A DNA stretch of 64,000 nt from Terriglobia bacterium (GTDB taxonomy: Bacteria; Acidobacteriota; Terriglobia; Acidiferrales; UBA7541), in contig JAIQEW010000016.1 in assembly GCA_020073605.1 (NCBI GenBank), forward strand, positions 1 through 64,000. Reading direction: 5' to 3'. This document shows positions 28,779-38,266 of the stretch, piece after piece (position 1 is the first letter of the stretch; each line of letters begins with the position of its first letter). A program made the position numbers and the translations under genes. Below the pieces are notes generated by a model, which saw nothing but the letters and a program-made list of their open reading frames with translations, ran no database searches and was not told where the DNA came from.

Positions 28779-29180
28779 ATGAGTACAGGAAAGAAAATGG
28801 AGAGGCGGACCCGGTGGTTAGTAATTCTTGCGCTGGCCACTCTGCTGATTCTCGTCTTTAGCTATGTGAAGTTTCGCCGCGTGACCGTGCCGCCTGAACT
28901 CGTCGGCACGTGGCGAACGACCAGCGTCGCGTATGCGGAGCACCCCTTCGAGATTGGACTCGCCAGCATCAATTTCGGAACGGGGGTAGGCACGGTCTCG
29001 ACCGGCTTCATCGACGATATCCAGTCCACAGTCGAGAATGGCAAGACTCTTTACACCATCTTCTATTCGGTCGATGGCACGCACGATCAAGTCTCTTTCT
29101 ACTATGACGGAAGCGACGGCCAAACCATCCAGTTTAAGAATCAAAGCCAGGTCGTTTGGAAGAAAGATAACGGCAGCTAG
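28779..29180 (+). CDS. Membrane-anchored hypothetical protein
   Basis: 133 aa from the ATG at 28779 (GGGAGAG upstream). A positively charged start (MSTGKKMERRTRWLVILALA) leads into one TM helix, then an extracytoplasmic beta-rich part (VPPELVGTWRTTSVAYAEHP, LYTIFYSVDGTHDQVSFYYD). The opening resembles a lipocalin-like WxGTW strand. Function unknown. It follows the HD-GYP gene by 42 nt and may be its operon partner. Confidence 0.65.
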   Translation: MSTGKKMERRTRWLVILALATLLILVFSYVKFRRVTVPPELVGTWRTTSVAYAEHPFEIGLASINFGTGVGTVSTGFIDDIQSTVENGKTLYTIFYSVDGTHDQVSFYYDGSDGQTIQFKNQSQVVWKKDNGS

Positions 29181-29752
29181 CAGGATGATGGCATATCGCT
29201 AGTTCCACTCGCAGTTCAGCTCTTTGTACAGCCAGTCCTGGTCCCCGTCCTTTTCTGCCCCTTTCCTGTACTTTCCACGCGCGCGGATTCTGGTAGCGTC
29301 ATTGTGGCGATATGCAGAATGAAAACCAATTCGGCGCGGCAAGCGGAAAGGCGCAGCAAGCGGCGCCCCTACTGGGACGAACCCGGGCGGTCCCTTCCCA
29401 GCGTCAAGCCTCCAGCGTCAAGCGTCCAGAGTCTAATCGCCAATTCATCCAGTTATTAGAACTGGGGCTATCTGACGGAAAACAAAGGATGGGGAGTGAT
29501 TCTAATCGCCAACCCGACGAGGGTTGGCATCCCGACACCTCGGGACGCCAATCTTTCAAGCAGCCGACCCGCACGCGCACAGACAGGAGTGTCTGTGCCA
29601 CAAAAGCAGGGATAGAAAGTTGGGCACGGAGTGGTGGAAACGTGCACCCATGGCAAATGGCCGGGTGCTATCATTTTTTCGAGGCGCCTTTTTTCGAGGC
29701 GCGTTTCCGAAACGCAGCGTCAAGGAATTGCCCGTCGGAGGACGGGGTGACC
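29181..29752. repeat. Repeat-rich intergenic region
   Basis: No supported gene. It holds a 12-bp direct repeat CCAGCGTCAAGC (29398-29409 and 29412-29423), hairpins CCAACCC-GACGA-GGGTTGG (29509-29527) and TCCCGA-CACC-TCGGGA (29530-29545), a GCACAGACA-GAGT-type hairpin (29577-29598, loop GGAG), and a direct repeat TTTTTTCGAGGCGC about 29674-29704. The reading frame of the next gene is open across it but without coding character. Confidence 0.6.
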
Positions 29753-30595
29753 ATGTCCTCAGCAGCGAGAGACCCCGGCATGGACAAGCGCCGGAGTTCA
29801 CGCGTCGTGCAGGCCCTGCCGATCAAGGTGCAGGGTGTGGACGCGCTCCACGAGCCGTTCACGGAGCTGACCAGCACCGTGATGGTGAGCTGCCACGGGT
29901 GCAAATACCAATCGAAACACTACGTGCCGAAAGGCTCGACGGTCACGCTGCAAATTCCCCGCGCCAATCCCGCGTACGGACCGCGTACGATCAACGGAAA
30001 TGTGATCTGGGTCCAGCGGCCGCGCCACGCACACGAACTCCTGCACATCGGATTGGAATTCGAGACCGCCGGAAACGTCTGGGACATTCCGGCGGCGCCG
30101 GAGGATTGGTTTCCCGTGCCCGGCGAACCGGAGCCTGTAATCGAAGTGGCTGTCCCGGAGGAGGCAACTCCGATGGACGCGGCGCCGAACCGCGTGAAGG
30201 TCGTGTCGTGGGATTTGAGCGAAGTGCGTACGATCGACGAGATTGTCGACGAACAGCCGGCACCGATGCCCGTGGCGCACCACGCGGCGCATCATGCGCC
30301 GACGACGCATTCGCAATCGCCGGTGACCGCCGAAGCGATGGACGCGCTGCGCCACAAGCTCGACGGGCAGATTCACGATGCGATCGAGCAGGCGCTGCAC
30401 GCGTCGATCGAGCGGCTTTCGGATTCGGCGGTGCAGAAGATCGTCGAGCAGGCGGCGGCGCGCGCGGCAGAGATTGTCGAAGCGGCGTGCGAGGCCGCCA
30501 CCGACCAGTTGGACGCAAGGATCGAACAAGCGGTCGAGAACGCGGTGAACAACCTCTCCGGCAGGCGCCGGCACCGCTTGAAGCAAAAGAACTAG
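29753..30595 (+). CDS. PilZ-like domain protein with long helical C-terminus
   Basis: 280 aa from the ATG at 29753; a GTG at 29747 sits nearer the GGAGG (29737-29741) and could also be used. The N-terminal half (about 10-105) has the RR...SR opening (MDKRRSSRVVQALPIKVQGV) and a beta-barrel like PilZ, including a CxxC (SCHGCKYQSKHYVPKGSTVT). A Pro/Glu-rich linker and an Ala/Glu helix (about 195-265, ALHASIERLSDSAVQKIVEQ) follow. PilZ barrels bind cyclic-di-GMP, and the R-x-x-x-R start is weakly conserved here, so binding is uncertain. It follows the HD-GYP gene in the same direction. Confidence 0.7.
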   Translation: MSSAARDPGMDKRRSSRVVQALPIKVQGVDALHEPFTELTSTVMVSCHGCKYQSKHYVPKGSTVTLQIPRANPAYGPRTINGNVIWVQRPRHAHELLHIGLEFETAGNVWDIPAAPEDWFPVPGEPEPVIEVAVPEEATPMDAAPNRVKVVSWDLSEVRTIDEIVDEQPAPMPVAHHAAHHAPTTHSQSPVTAEAMDALRHKLDGQIHDAIEQALHASIERLSDSAVQKIVEQAAARAAEIVEAACEAATDQLDARIEQAVENAVNNLSGRRRHRLKQKN

Positions 30596-30663
30596 GCGCT
30601 TTCCCCTCAGCGGATCAATCCGAAAAATTCCGCATCCCGCGCCATCGATTTGCAGGCGAAAGA

Positions 30664-30718
30664 GCACAGACACCCTTCGAGCTGCAACGGTGCTCTCAGG
30701 GCAAGCGAATGTCTGTGC
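30664..30718. terminator. Inverted repeat between convergent genes
   Basis: GCACAGACA (30664-30672) and TGTCTGTGC (30710-30718) are perfect arms around a 37-nt loop, between the ends of the PilZ-like and tannase genes. The same arms form a compact hairpin at 29577-29598, so this is another dispersed family. Confidence 0.55.
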
Positions 30719-30731
30719 CACGAGAAGAGAC

Positions 30732-32300
30732 CTACCAGGTCGGATTGCCGCAGGCGAAATTGGCGGCGTCGTGCGTGTCGCCCGTGCCCTTGTAGATGGC
30801 CGCCTGGGGGTAGGGACACAGGGGCCGCGTCGTGTCCACCTTGCCGCTGGTCGAGTGCGACGCGATGATTTGCGCGGGCGGCGTCGCGTGCTCGCGCCAC
30901 TGCTCGAGTGCGCCGAGCGAATCGAATGTATCCGGACCCGCACCACCCCGGCAATGTCCCATGCCGGGCACCATGAAAAGGCGCAGGAAGTCGCCGGTTC
31001 TCGCCTCGCCGCCCATCGCGCCGACCACGCTCTCGTAATAGTTGATGCTGTTGCCCGGAGCAATCCCCCAATCGGCCCAACCGTGATACATGATGATTTT
31101 TCCGCCGCGCGCCTTGAATTCTTTCAGATCGGGATCGATCGCGTTGACGAGTGCGCCGAGTTTCTTGTCGGCGATGCGAGTGTCGCGGTCCACGTTGAAC
31201 GTGCGAAAATCCCAGTTGGGATCCTCGAAGACCATGTACTTGAAAAATCCCGTGCCGATGCTGAAAGGCTCGGGACCGGAAATCATCCCGCCCCAGAGTG
31301 TTTCGCTGCCGGGCTCGAATCCGGGGAAGATCTGCTTGCCGTCCGCGAATTTCGCCCCGGCGTAGATCTGCCGGACGGTCTCGACCTGCGGCGCGGTGAG
31401 GCATGTGGGGGTGTCCGCGCCCTTGCACTCGATGGTCTTCGGATCGAAGTGGCAGCGGCGAGGCTCATCGATCACGCCATCGGCGACGCCGTCCTTGGCA
31501 TCGCAAGCGGCGAGCGCGGCCGTGTGGATGACCGCCAACTTTTCGCGGGGAATGTAGCCCGCGCCACTCGAGCCATCCTTCAGCGCTACCCAACTGGCGT
31601 ACTCGGAGCCGGCCTGAAGGTGCGTGATGTAGTTCGCGGGCGCGCCGGCGATGATGCCATCGTACTCGTCCGGATAGCGATGCGCTTCGGTGAGACCCTG
31701 CTTGCCGCCGGTGGAGCAGCCTTTCCAGTATGAAAGCTTGGGAGCGGAGCCAGAGAAGGCTTTGACGATCAGCTTCGAATCGACGGTCATCTCGTGGACC
31801 GCGCGGTAGGACCAGTCAACGAGCTTTTCAGGGTGCCCCAGGGCCCAACTCTCGTCGTTGCCAGAGGCGTGGCCGGTATCGCTGCCGGCAGTGGCGTATC
31901 CGCGCTTGAGCGCGGCGGCCAGATCGACGTAACCAATCTGTCCGATGAACCCGCCGTTGCCGACCGCTTCGAATTTTCCATTCCAGCTCGCCGCGAGAGG
32001 AAGCCAGACTTCGAAGCTGATGTGCGAATCGCTCGTCGGCGCGGAGAAAGCAATCACGCGGCAGAATGGAACTGTCACGTGCAGATCGCTCGCGGGAATC
32101 CCGGGATACCCGGGAAGTCCAGGAATGTGTATCACCAAGTCCTGCGGAGGATCGATGGCCGTCGCCGAGGTGATCGTGGCGTTCGGAATCTTAAGGGACG
32201 CCAAACTGTCGCAGGATTGCTGCGCTGCCGCAGGCGCGGGAGCAATTGCGAATGAGGCCAGCAAGACGAAACACAAGATCAAAACGAAACGATGCCCCAT
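30732..32300 (-). CDS. Secreted tannase / feruloyl-esterase family protein
   Basis: 522 aa from the ATG at 32300, with GGAGG seven bases upstream; the longer frame is not needed. Signal peptide (MGHRFVLILCFVLLASFAIA...AAAQQ), then the alpha/beta-hydrolase-like family core: nucleophile in KGCSTGGKQGLTEAHRYPDE, an acid near HGWADWGIAPGNS and a His near VPGMGHCRGG. Family members hydrolyse aromatic esters of plant material (tannin, feruloyl esters) and also related substrates; the natural one cannot be told here. Gene is AT-balanced with the neighbours. Confidence 0.88.
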   Translation of the reverse strand: MGHRFVLILCFVLLASFAIAPAPAAAQQSCDSLASLKIPNATITSATAIDPPQDLVIHIPGLPGYPGIPASDLHVTVPFCRVIAFSAPTSDSHISFEVWLPLAASWNGKFEAVGNGGFIGQIGYVDLAAALKRGYATAGSDTGHASGNDESWALGHPEKLVDWSYRAVHEMTVDSKLIVKAFSGSAPKLSYWKGCSTGGKQGLTEAHRYPDEYDGIIAGAPANYITHLQAGSEYASWVALKDGSSGAGYIPREKLAVIHTAALAACDAKDGVADGVIDEPRRCHFDPKTIECKGADTPTCLTAPQVETVRQIYAGAKFADGKQIFPGFEPGSETLWGGMISGPEPFSIGTGFFKYMVFEDPNWDFRTFNVDRDTRIADKKLGALVNAIDPDLKEFKARGGKIIMYHGWADWGIAPGNSINYYESVVGAMGGEARTGDFLRLFMVPGMGHCRGGAGPDTFDSLGALEQWREHATPPAQIIASHSTSGKVDTTRPLCPYPQAAIYKGTGDTHDAANFACGNPTW

Positions 32301-32398
32301 GCCAATGCCTCCGGAGATTTTGGAATTAACACTATGGCGAGAGACATATACACCGCGCGTTGCGTTGCGCACAAGGGAGCGATTTGACGTGAGATTTT

Positions 32399-33496
32399 CT
32401 ACTGCGAGGCGAGTGAGGGCAAAGCGAATGGAGACGCGCGGGTCGAATCCGTTTCCGCAAAATAGTTCCGCTCGTAGAGGGCGCGGTAAATGCGGCCGGC
32501 GATCCCCGAAGCGTGCGGGCCGCTGATGATGCGGCTGCGCCCGTGGAGCAGAACCACGATCACGAGTTTCGGATGAGCCTGGTCGACATAGGATACGAAC
32601 CAGCCCAGGCGCCCGCCGAGCCCTTCATCGTTGCAGGTACCCGTCTTGCCCAGGCTCTGCTCGCCATCCGGATCGTAACTTCGCCGGGCCGTGCCATACA
32701 GGACCGCCGCCAACATTCCTTCGCGTAGATCGGGAAGCAGCGGCGCGATATCGAGCTGCTGGCGAACGCGCGGGACGAAAGTCTGGCGGTCGGTCTCGGT
32801 GCGCGGGTATTGCAGGTAATACTGTGAGCCGCCGTTGGCGAGCGTTCCAACCAGGGAAGCGAGCTGGAAGGGCGTGATGCGAATGCCTTCGCCAAAGCTC
32901 GACATGCGCGCGACGCCACCAAAAGCCGGAGGCTTGGGCGGCAGAAATCCGGGCTGCTCCTCGGGAATGTTGTAGCCGACGCGCTGGCCAAGACCGAGAA
33001 GCTGGTCGTACTTGTACACGCGCTCAAAACCCAACTGCGAGCCGACCGCCTCGAAGAATTTATTGTTGGAGTGCGCCATGGCCTCGGTGAGGTCCATGTA
33101 GCGCCGATTGCCGACGCGCAACATCGTGTCGCGCGTGATGACACCTTCCTGAAGCCCGGCGAGCGCGATGAACGGCTTGATCGTGGAGCAAGGTTCGAAG
33201 CCGGAAGAAAACGCCATTTTCTGATTGACGATGGTGAGGATGCGGCCGGTCGACGGATCGACTGCGACGACGGAACCCTTTTCATGGCCCAGGGCGTCCA
33301 CGGCGATCTGGCGGACGACGGGATCATCGTTGTCGGCTACGTCGTCCTTGGCCGGATCGGCGTGTTCGACGACGCGAGCGCGCTTGTGGTGATGCTTCTG
33401 CGGCGCGCCGGTGCCGCCGTAGGCAACTCCCCATCCGCCGAAGAGGACCAGGCAGAAGATCGAAACTATTTCTTTAAGGGCTCGGATCCGTTTCAT
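32399..33496 (-). CDS. Stand-alone penicillin-binding-protein transpeptidase domain
   Basis: 365 aa with an N-terminal signal or anchor (about 9-27). The three transpeptidase motifs are complete: Ser104-Thr-Ile-Lys107 (EPCSTIKPF), Ser143-Asn-Asn145 (AHSNNKFFEA) and Lys284-Thr-Gly286 (SLGKTGTCND). It lacks the N-terminal dimerisation domain of class B PBPs such as PbpA/FtsI. It could be a small cell-wall transpeptidase or a class-D-beta-lactamase-like relative; motif SxxK and SxN support acyl-serine chemistry. It lies 98 nt upstream of the tannase gene on the same strand. Confidence 0.85.
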   Translation of the reverse strand: MKRIRALKEIVSIFCLVLFGGWGVAYGGTGAPQKHHHKRARVVEHADPAKDDVADNDDPVVRQIAVDALGHEKGSVVAVDPSTGRILTIVNQKMAFSSGFEPCSTIKPFIALAGLQEGVITRDTMLRVGNRRYMDLTEAMAHSNNKFFEAVGSQLGFERVYKYDQLLGLGQRVGYNIPEEQPGFLPPKPPAFGGVARMSSFGEGIRITPFQLASLVGTLANGGSQYYLQYPRTETDRQTFVPRVRQQLDIAPLLPDLREGMLAAVLYGTARRSYDPDGEQSLGKTGTCNDEGLGGRLGWFVSYVDQAHPKLVIVVLLHGRSRIISGPHASGIAGRIYRALYERNYFAETDSTRASPFALPSLASQ

Positions 33497-33768
33497 AGCG
33501 TTGTGATTAGATGCAATTCAATGGCCCAAAGGAAGCCGACATCAGTTTAGGGAATTGCCACTCGGCTTCGCAACTAGATTACGAGGTCTATTTTCCAGGT
33601 TGCCATGGGAGCACGCAACTGGCCTGACGGACAGGGGTTAACCCGTCGACGGATGGGCTAAACACCATGGGAACGAGGCAGCCGCTGTCGCGGCGGGATT
33701 CACGCTTTCCCGCGGCGCGCCCGGCGAGTATGATGTGCGGCGCGCGGACAGCCACAAGGAGGCACGCA

Positions 33769-34314
33769 ATGACATCAACTGAACGCGAACTGCTTCTGAA
33801 GGACCTCGCGGAGTCGCGGGAGCGTCTGCTGGGCCTGGTGCAGGGCCCGTCGCGGGAACAGCGCCAGTACCGCCCCGCCCCCGGCCGGTGGTCGGTGGGC
33901 GAAATCGTGGAGCATCTCGCCACGGTGGAGGACCGGATACTCGGATTGGTCGAAGACGCCCTGAAAGCAGCGCCCGATACCACCAAGCGAAGCGCCTTGG
34001 AAGATCAGGCTCTGCTCGCGGACGTTTCCGGACGCATCACTCGCTTTCAGGCACCCGAGTTTCTGTTGCCGACCGGGAAGTGGGAGGGCGACGAGCTATG
34101 GCAGCAATTCGAGGCTGCGAGGAAGCGCACGCGCGAATTTGCAGCCGCCACGGATGCTGATCTGAGGCGCTATTTCCGCGCGCATCCAGTCTTTGGCGAG
34201 CTCGACTGCTACCAGTGGCTTCGAATGCTTGCGGCGCATTGCGACCGTCACCGCGTGCAGGGCGAAGAGGTGAAGGCCAGCGCAGGCTTTCCGCGGGCGG
34301 CATCGGCAAGGTAG
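33769..34314 (+). CDS. DinB-family protein
   Basis: 181 aa from the ATG at 33769, with ACAAGGAGG seven bases before it. A four-helix bundle with a metal-binding pattern: His in WSVGEIVEHLATVEDRI and a C-terminal HxxxH (LAAHCDRHRVQG). DinB-like proteins are thiol- or metal-dependent enzymes or stress proteins, and this one has no further assignment. It is convergent with recA over a hairpin. Confidence 0.85.
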   Translation: MTSTERELLLKDLAESRERLLGLVQGPSREQRQYRPAPGRWSVGEIVEHLATVEDRILGLVEDALKAAPDTTKRSALEDQALLADVSGRITRFQAPEFLLPTGKWEGDELWQQFEAARKRTREFAAATDADLRRYFRAHPVFGELDCYQWLRMLAAHCDRHRVQGEEVKASAGFPRAASAR

Positions 34315-34329
34315 AACGCAAAGAAAGAG

Positions 34330-34364
34330 CCCCACCCTTCGCGAGGACAGCGAAGGATGGGGCA
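34330..34364. terminator. Hairpin between DinB and recA
   Basis: GCCCCACCCTTCGC and GCGAAGGATGGGGC around a 7-nt loop, one mismatch. It lies between the converging ends of the two genes, so it could stop both. Confidence 0.65.
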
Positions 34365-34437
34365 CGTATTTGAAAGCAGGAGCGGATCCCTCTCACCATC
34401 CGCAAACCGCGCGGATGCTTTCGGGATGACAGATGCG

Positions 34438-35523
<1,086 letters not shown>

Positions 35524-35620
35524 AGTTCACCTCGAAGGAAGTTCGTTTAGGTCCCGCCGCGGCGGGCGGCCCGATTCTAGCAGAGTGCGGCGGCCCCGGC
35601 CCGGTTGCTTTCGGGAGGGG

Positions 35621-35648
35621 ATATTAGCACGAGGCGAAGAAAAAGCAA
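35621..35648 (-). promoter_or_regulatory. recA: Probable recA promoter
   Basis: Minus strand: TTGCTT (35648-35643), 16-nt spacer, TAATAT (35626-35621). The spacer has TTTC-N7-CGTG (35641 to 35627), only a weak resemblance to the possible lexA operator. Between the promoter and the histidine-kinase start (35649-35893) no other gene is visible. Confidence 0.5.
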
Positions 35649-35893
35649 AAGGTAATTAACGGGCAGTCCACTCTCACCTCAAGGCCGCGTTTTTGATTCA
35701 GAGCAGGTGCGCGCCGGATGGAGGCGGCAGGGGATGTTCGTCCCTTCGTAGCGGAAACCTGGAGCGGCACTTTGGCCCGCAACCTCAACACCCTGAATCA
35801 GATCGGACCATCCGCCAACCGGTAAACGACATGCCGGAAGTACCATTGCCCGCGCCTATCGCTCACATTAGTGTTAATAGACAGAGATAGCAC

Positions 35894-38242
35894 GTGAGGA
35901 CCGAAGTGAGTTACACAGTGGAGCCTACCTCCGAAGCACATACAACCCCGCTTTCCTCCGCCTTCGGCGAGAATCTTCCGACGCTGGAATACTTTGGACG
36001 ACTATTTGACGTTACGCACGACCTGGTCGCCGTGCTGGGGTTCGACGGCCACTTCAAGTTTGTGAACTCTTCCTGGGAAAGCACTCTCGGCTATTCTCGC
36101 GAAGAACTGACGGCGATGCCATACGTGGAACTCATTCACCCCGACGATCGCGCGGCCACTCTTGAGGATGCGCAGAAAGTCATGGCCGGAACCCGGACGA
36201 CTTCGTTTGAAAACCGCCAACGATGCCGGGACGGCTCTTACAGGTGGTTCTCGTGGTCGGTAACCGTGTCGAATCCCGAGCAAGTCTTTTACGCAGCAGC
36301 TCGGGACGTCACCGATCAGAAGCGCACCGAAGAGCGCGTGTTGCGCGTGGCACACGCGATGGAGAACAACAGCGAGATGATCTGCATGGCCGGCGCGGAC
36401 GGCCGCGCCGTGTTTGTAAACAGGGCCCTGCTCCAGGCGACCGGATACCGGGAGGAGGAACTCCTCGGAAGATCCTTAAACGAAAGTCTCCTGTCGCCGA
36501 ACAATCCGGCAACCCTGACCGAGGAGTTTCAAGACAGCTTTCGCCGCGAAGGCAAATGGAGAGGGGAATGCCTGTATCGCCGCAAGGACGGCACCAACAT
36601 GCCCGTGTCGCTCAGCTTGAGCGTGCTCCGGAACGATGAGGGCCTCGTCACCGGCGCGTTCGCCATCGTGCAGGACATCACTGAGCGGCGGCGGCTGGAA
36701 GAGAGCGTAGTGCGATTGGCTCACGCCGTGGAAAACAACCGCGAAATGATCTGCATGACGGATGAAACGGGCCGCGCTTCGTTTGTAAACCCGGCCCTTC
36801 TTCAGGCGACGGGTTTTCGAGAAGAGGACCTTCTGGGAAAGGACTTTGCCGAGACCCTCTTCTCGCCGAACAACCCGCCAACGCTCCAAGAAGAGATCCA
36901 AAACGGCATCACTCGCGAAGGCAAATGGAGGGGAGAAGCCCTCCAGAGGCGGAAGAAGGGGCCCGACCTGCCTGTCTCGCTGAGCATCAGCGTCATCCGG
37001 GACAACGGAGGGCGAGTCACCGGCGCGTTTGCCGTCGCGCAGGACATCACCGAGCGGCGATCGCTCGAGGATCAATTGCGTCGCGCGCAAAAGATGGAAG
37101 CGGTGGGACAGCTGGCGGGCGGAATCGCGCACGACTTCAACAATCTGCTAATGGTGATCATCGGCTACGCGGGAGATGTGGCAGAACGTCTCGACGCGAG
37201 CGATCCTCTTCACAAAAAGGTCGAGCAAATCAGCAAGGCCGGACAGCGCGCTGCGTCCTTGACACGGCAGCTCCTCGCATTCAGCCGCCAGCAGGTGCTG
37301 GAGCCCAAGGTGCTGAACCTGAATTCGGTGGTCGAGGACATCAAGAAGATGCTCGGACGGCTCATCAGCGAAGATATCGAGCTGATCGCCGAACTCGACC
37401 CGGACCTGGGGCAGGTGAAAACGGATCAGGGACAGATCGAACAAGTGATCGTCAACCTGGCAGTGAACGCGCGCGACGCGATGCCGCAGGGCGGAAAACT
37501 GCTGATTCAAACTTCTAACGTGGAAGTCGACGATGCCTTCGCCCGCCAGCGTCCGCCCATGTCAGCCGGCCCGTACGTCCGGCTGGCCATCACGGATACC
37601 GGCATCGGCATGGATGCCGAGACCCAGTCGCACATATTCGAGCCGTTCTTCACCACCAAAGAGCGGGGCAAAGGAACGGGCCTGGGCCTGGCCACCGTGT
37701 ACGGCGTGGTGAAACAAAGCGGCGGCTTCATCTGGGTCTACAGCGAGCCTGGAAAAGGCTCGACGTTCGAAGTCCTGCTGCCGCGAGTCAAAGCGAAGCC
37801 CACAGAAGCGGGGCGTCAGGATGGCGGTTCTCATGAAAGCGCGAGAGGGTCCGAGACCATACTGCTGGTGGAGGACGACGAGGCGCTTCGCAAGCTCATC
37901 CGGCTATCACTCGGCGAGCGCGGCTACACTATTCTGGAAGCGGCCAACGGGACCGAAGCGCTGCAACACGCACGGCAGAAGGCCGGCAAGATCGATCTGC
38001 TTCTGACGGACGTGGTGATGCCGGAAATGAGCGGCCCTCAGGTGGCCGACGGCGTTGTCGCGCTCAATCCGAGGACGAAGGTGCTGTACATGTCCGGATA
38101 CCCGGAGTACGCAGCGAAGAGCGAAGAGCTCTTGAAAGAGGGGCGAAAATTCCTTCAGAAGCCCTATACGACCAGCGACCTTGCGCGCATGGTCCGCAAG
38201 ACGCTGGACGCGGAGTCCGTGCCGGAACTGGTCACTCACTAA
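35894..38242 (+). CDS. Hybrid histidine kinase with three PAS domains and a receiver
   Basis: 782 aa, start GTG at 35894 (no strong ribosome site). Three PAS domains (about 25-145, 150-270, 275-395), HisKA with GGIAHDFNNLLMVIIGYA (about 400-465), HATPase with VNLAVNARDAMPQGGKL, DTGIGMD and GKGTGLGLATVYGVVKQSGG (about 510-630) and a C-terminal receiver (about 650-765) with VEDDEALRK, LLLTDVVMPEMSG and KPYTTSD. No TM segment, so it is a cytosolic sensor. PAS2 and PAS3 are close duplicates. No separate response-regulator gene is adjacent. Confidence 0.94.
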   Translation: MRTEVSYTVEPTSEAHTTPLSSAFGENLPTLEYFGRLFDVTHDLVAVLGFDGHFKFVNSSWESTLGYSREELTAMPYVELIHPDDRAATLEDAQKVMAGTRTTSFENRQRCRDGSYRWFSWSVTVSNPEQVFYAAARDVTDQKRTEERVLRVAHAMENNSEMICMAGADGRAVFVNRALLQATGYREEELLGRSLNESLLSPNNPATLTEEFQDSFRREGKWRGECLYRRKDGTNMPVSLSLSVLRNDEGLVTGAFAIVQDITERRRLEESVVRLAHAVENNREMICMTDETGRASFVNPALLQATGFREEDLLGKDFAETLFSPNNPPTLQEEIQNGITREGKWRGEALQRRKKGPDLPVSLSISVIRDNGGRVTGAFAVAQDITERRSLEDQLRRAQKMEAVGQLAGGIAHDFNNLLMVIIGYAGDVAERLDASDPLHKKVEQISKAGQRAASLTRQLLAFSRQQVLEPKVLNLNSVVEDIKKMLGRLISEDIELIAELDPDLGQVKTDQGQIEQVIVNLAVNARDAMPQGGKLLIQTSNVEVDDAFARQRPPMSAGPYVRLAITDTGIGMDAETQSHIFEPFFTTKERGKGTGLGLATVYGVVKQSGGFIWVYSEPGKGSTFEVLLPRVKAKPTEAGRQDGGSHESARGSETILLVEDDEALRKLIRLSLGERGYTILEAANGTEALQHARQKAGKIDLLLTDVVMPEMSGPQVADGVVALNPRTKVLYMSGYPEYAAKSEELLKEGRKFLQKPYTTSDLARMVRKTLDAESVPELVTH

Positions 38243-38266
38243 CCTCAGCAGGGCAAACTAACAAGC

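Noticed and set aside
29312..29752. N-terminal extension of the PilZ-like protein
   Set aside because: The open frame runs through several hairpins and direct repeats, and lacks any ribosome site or protein-like character.
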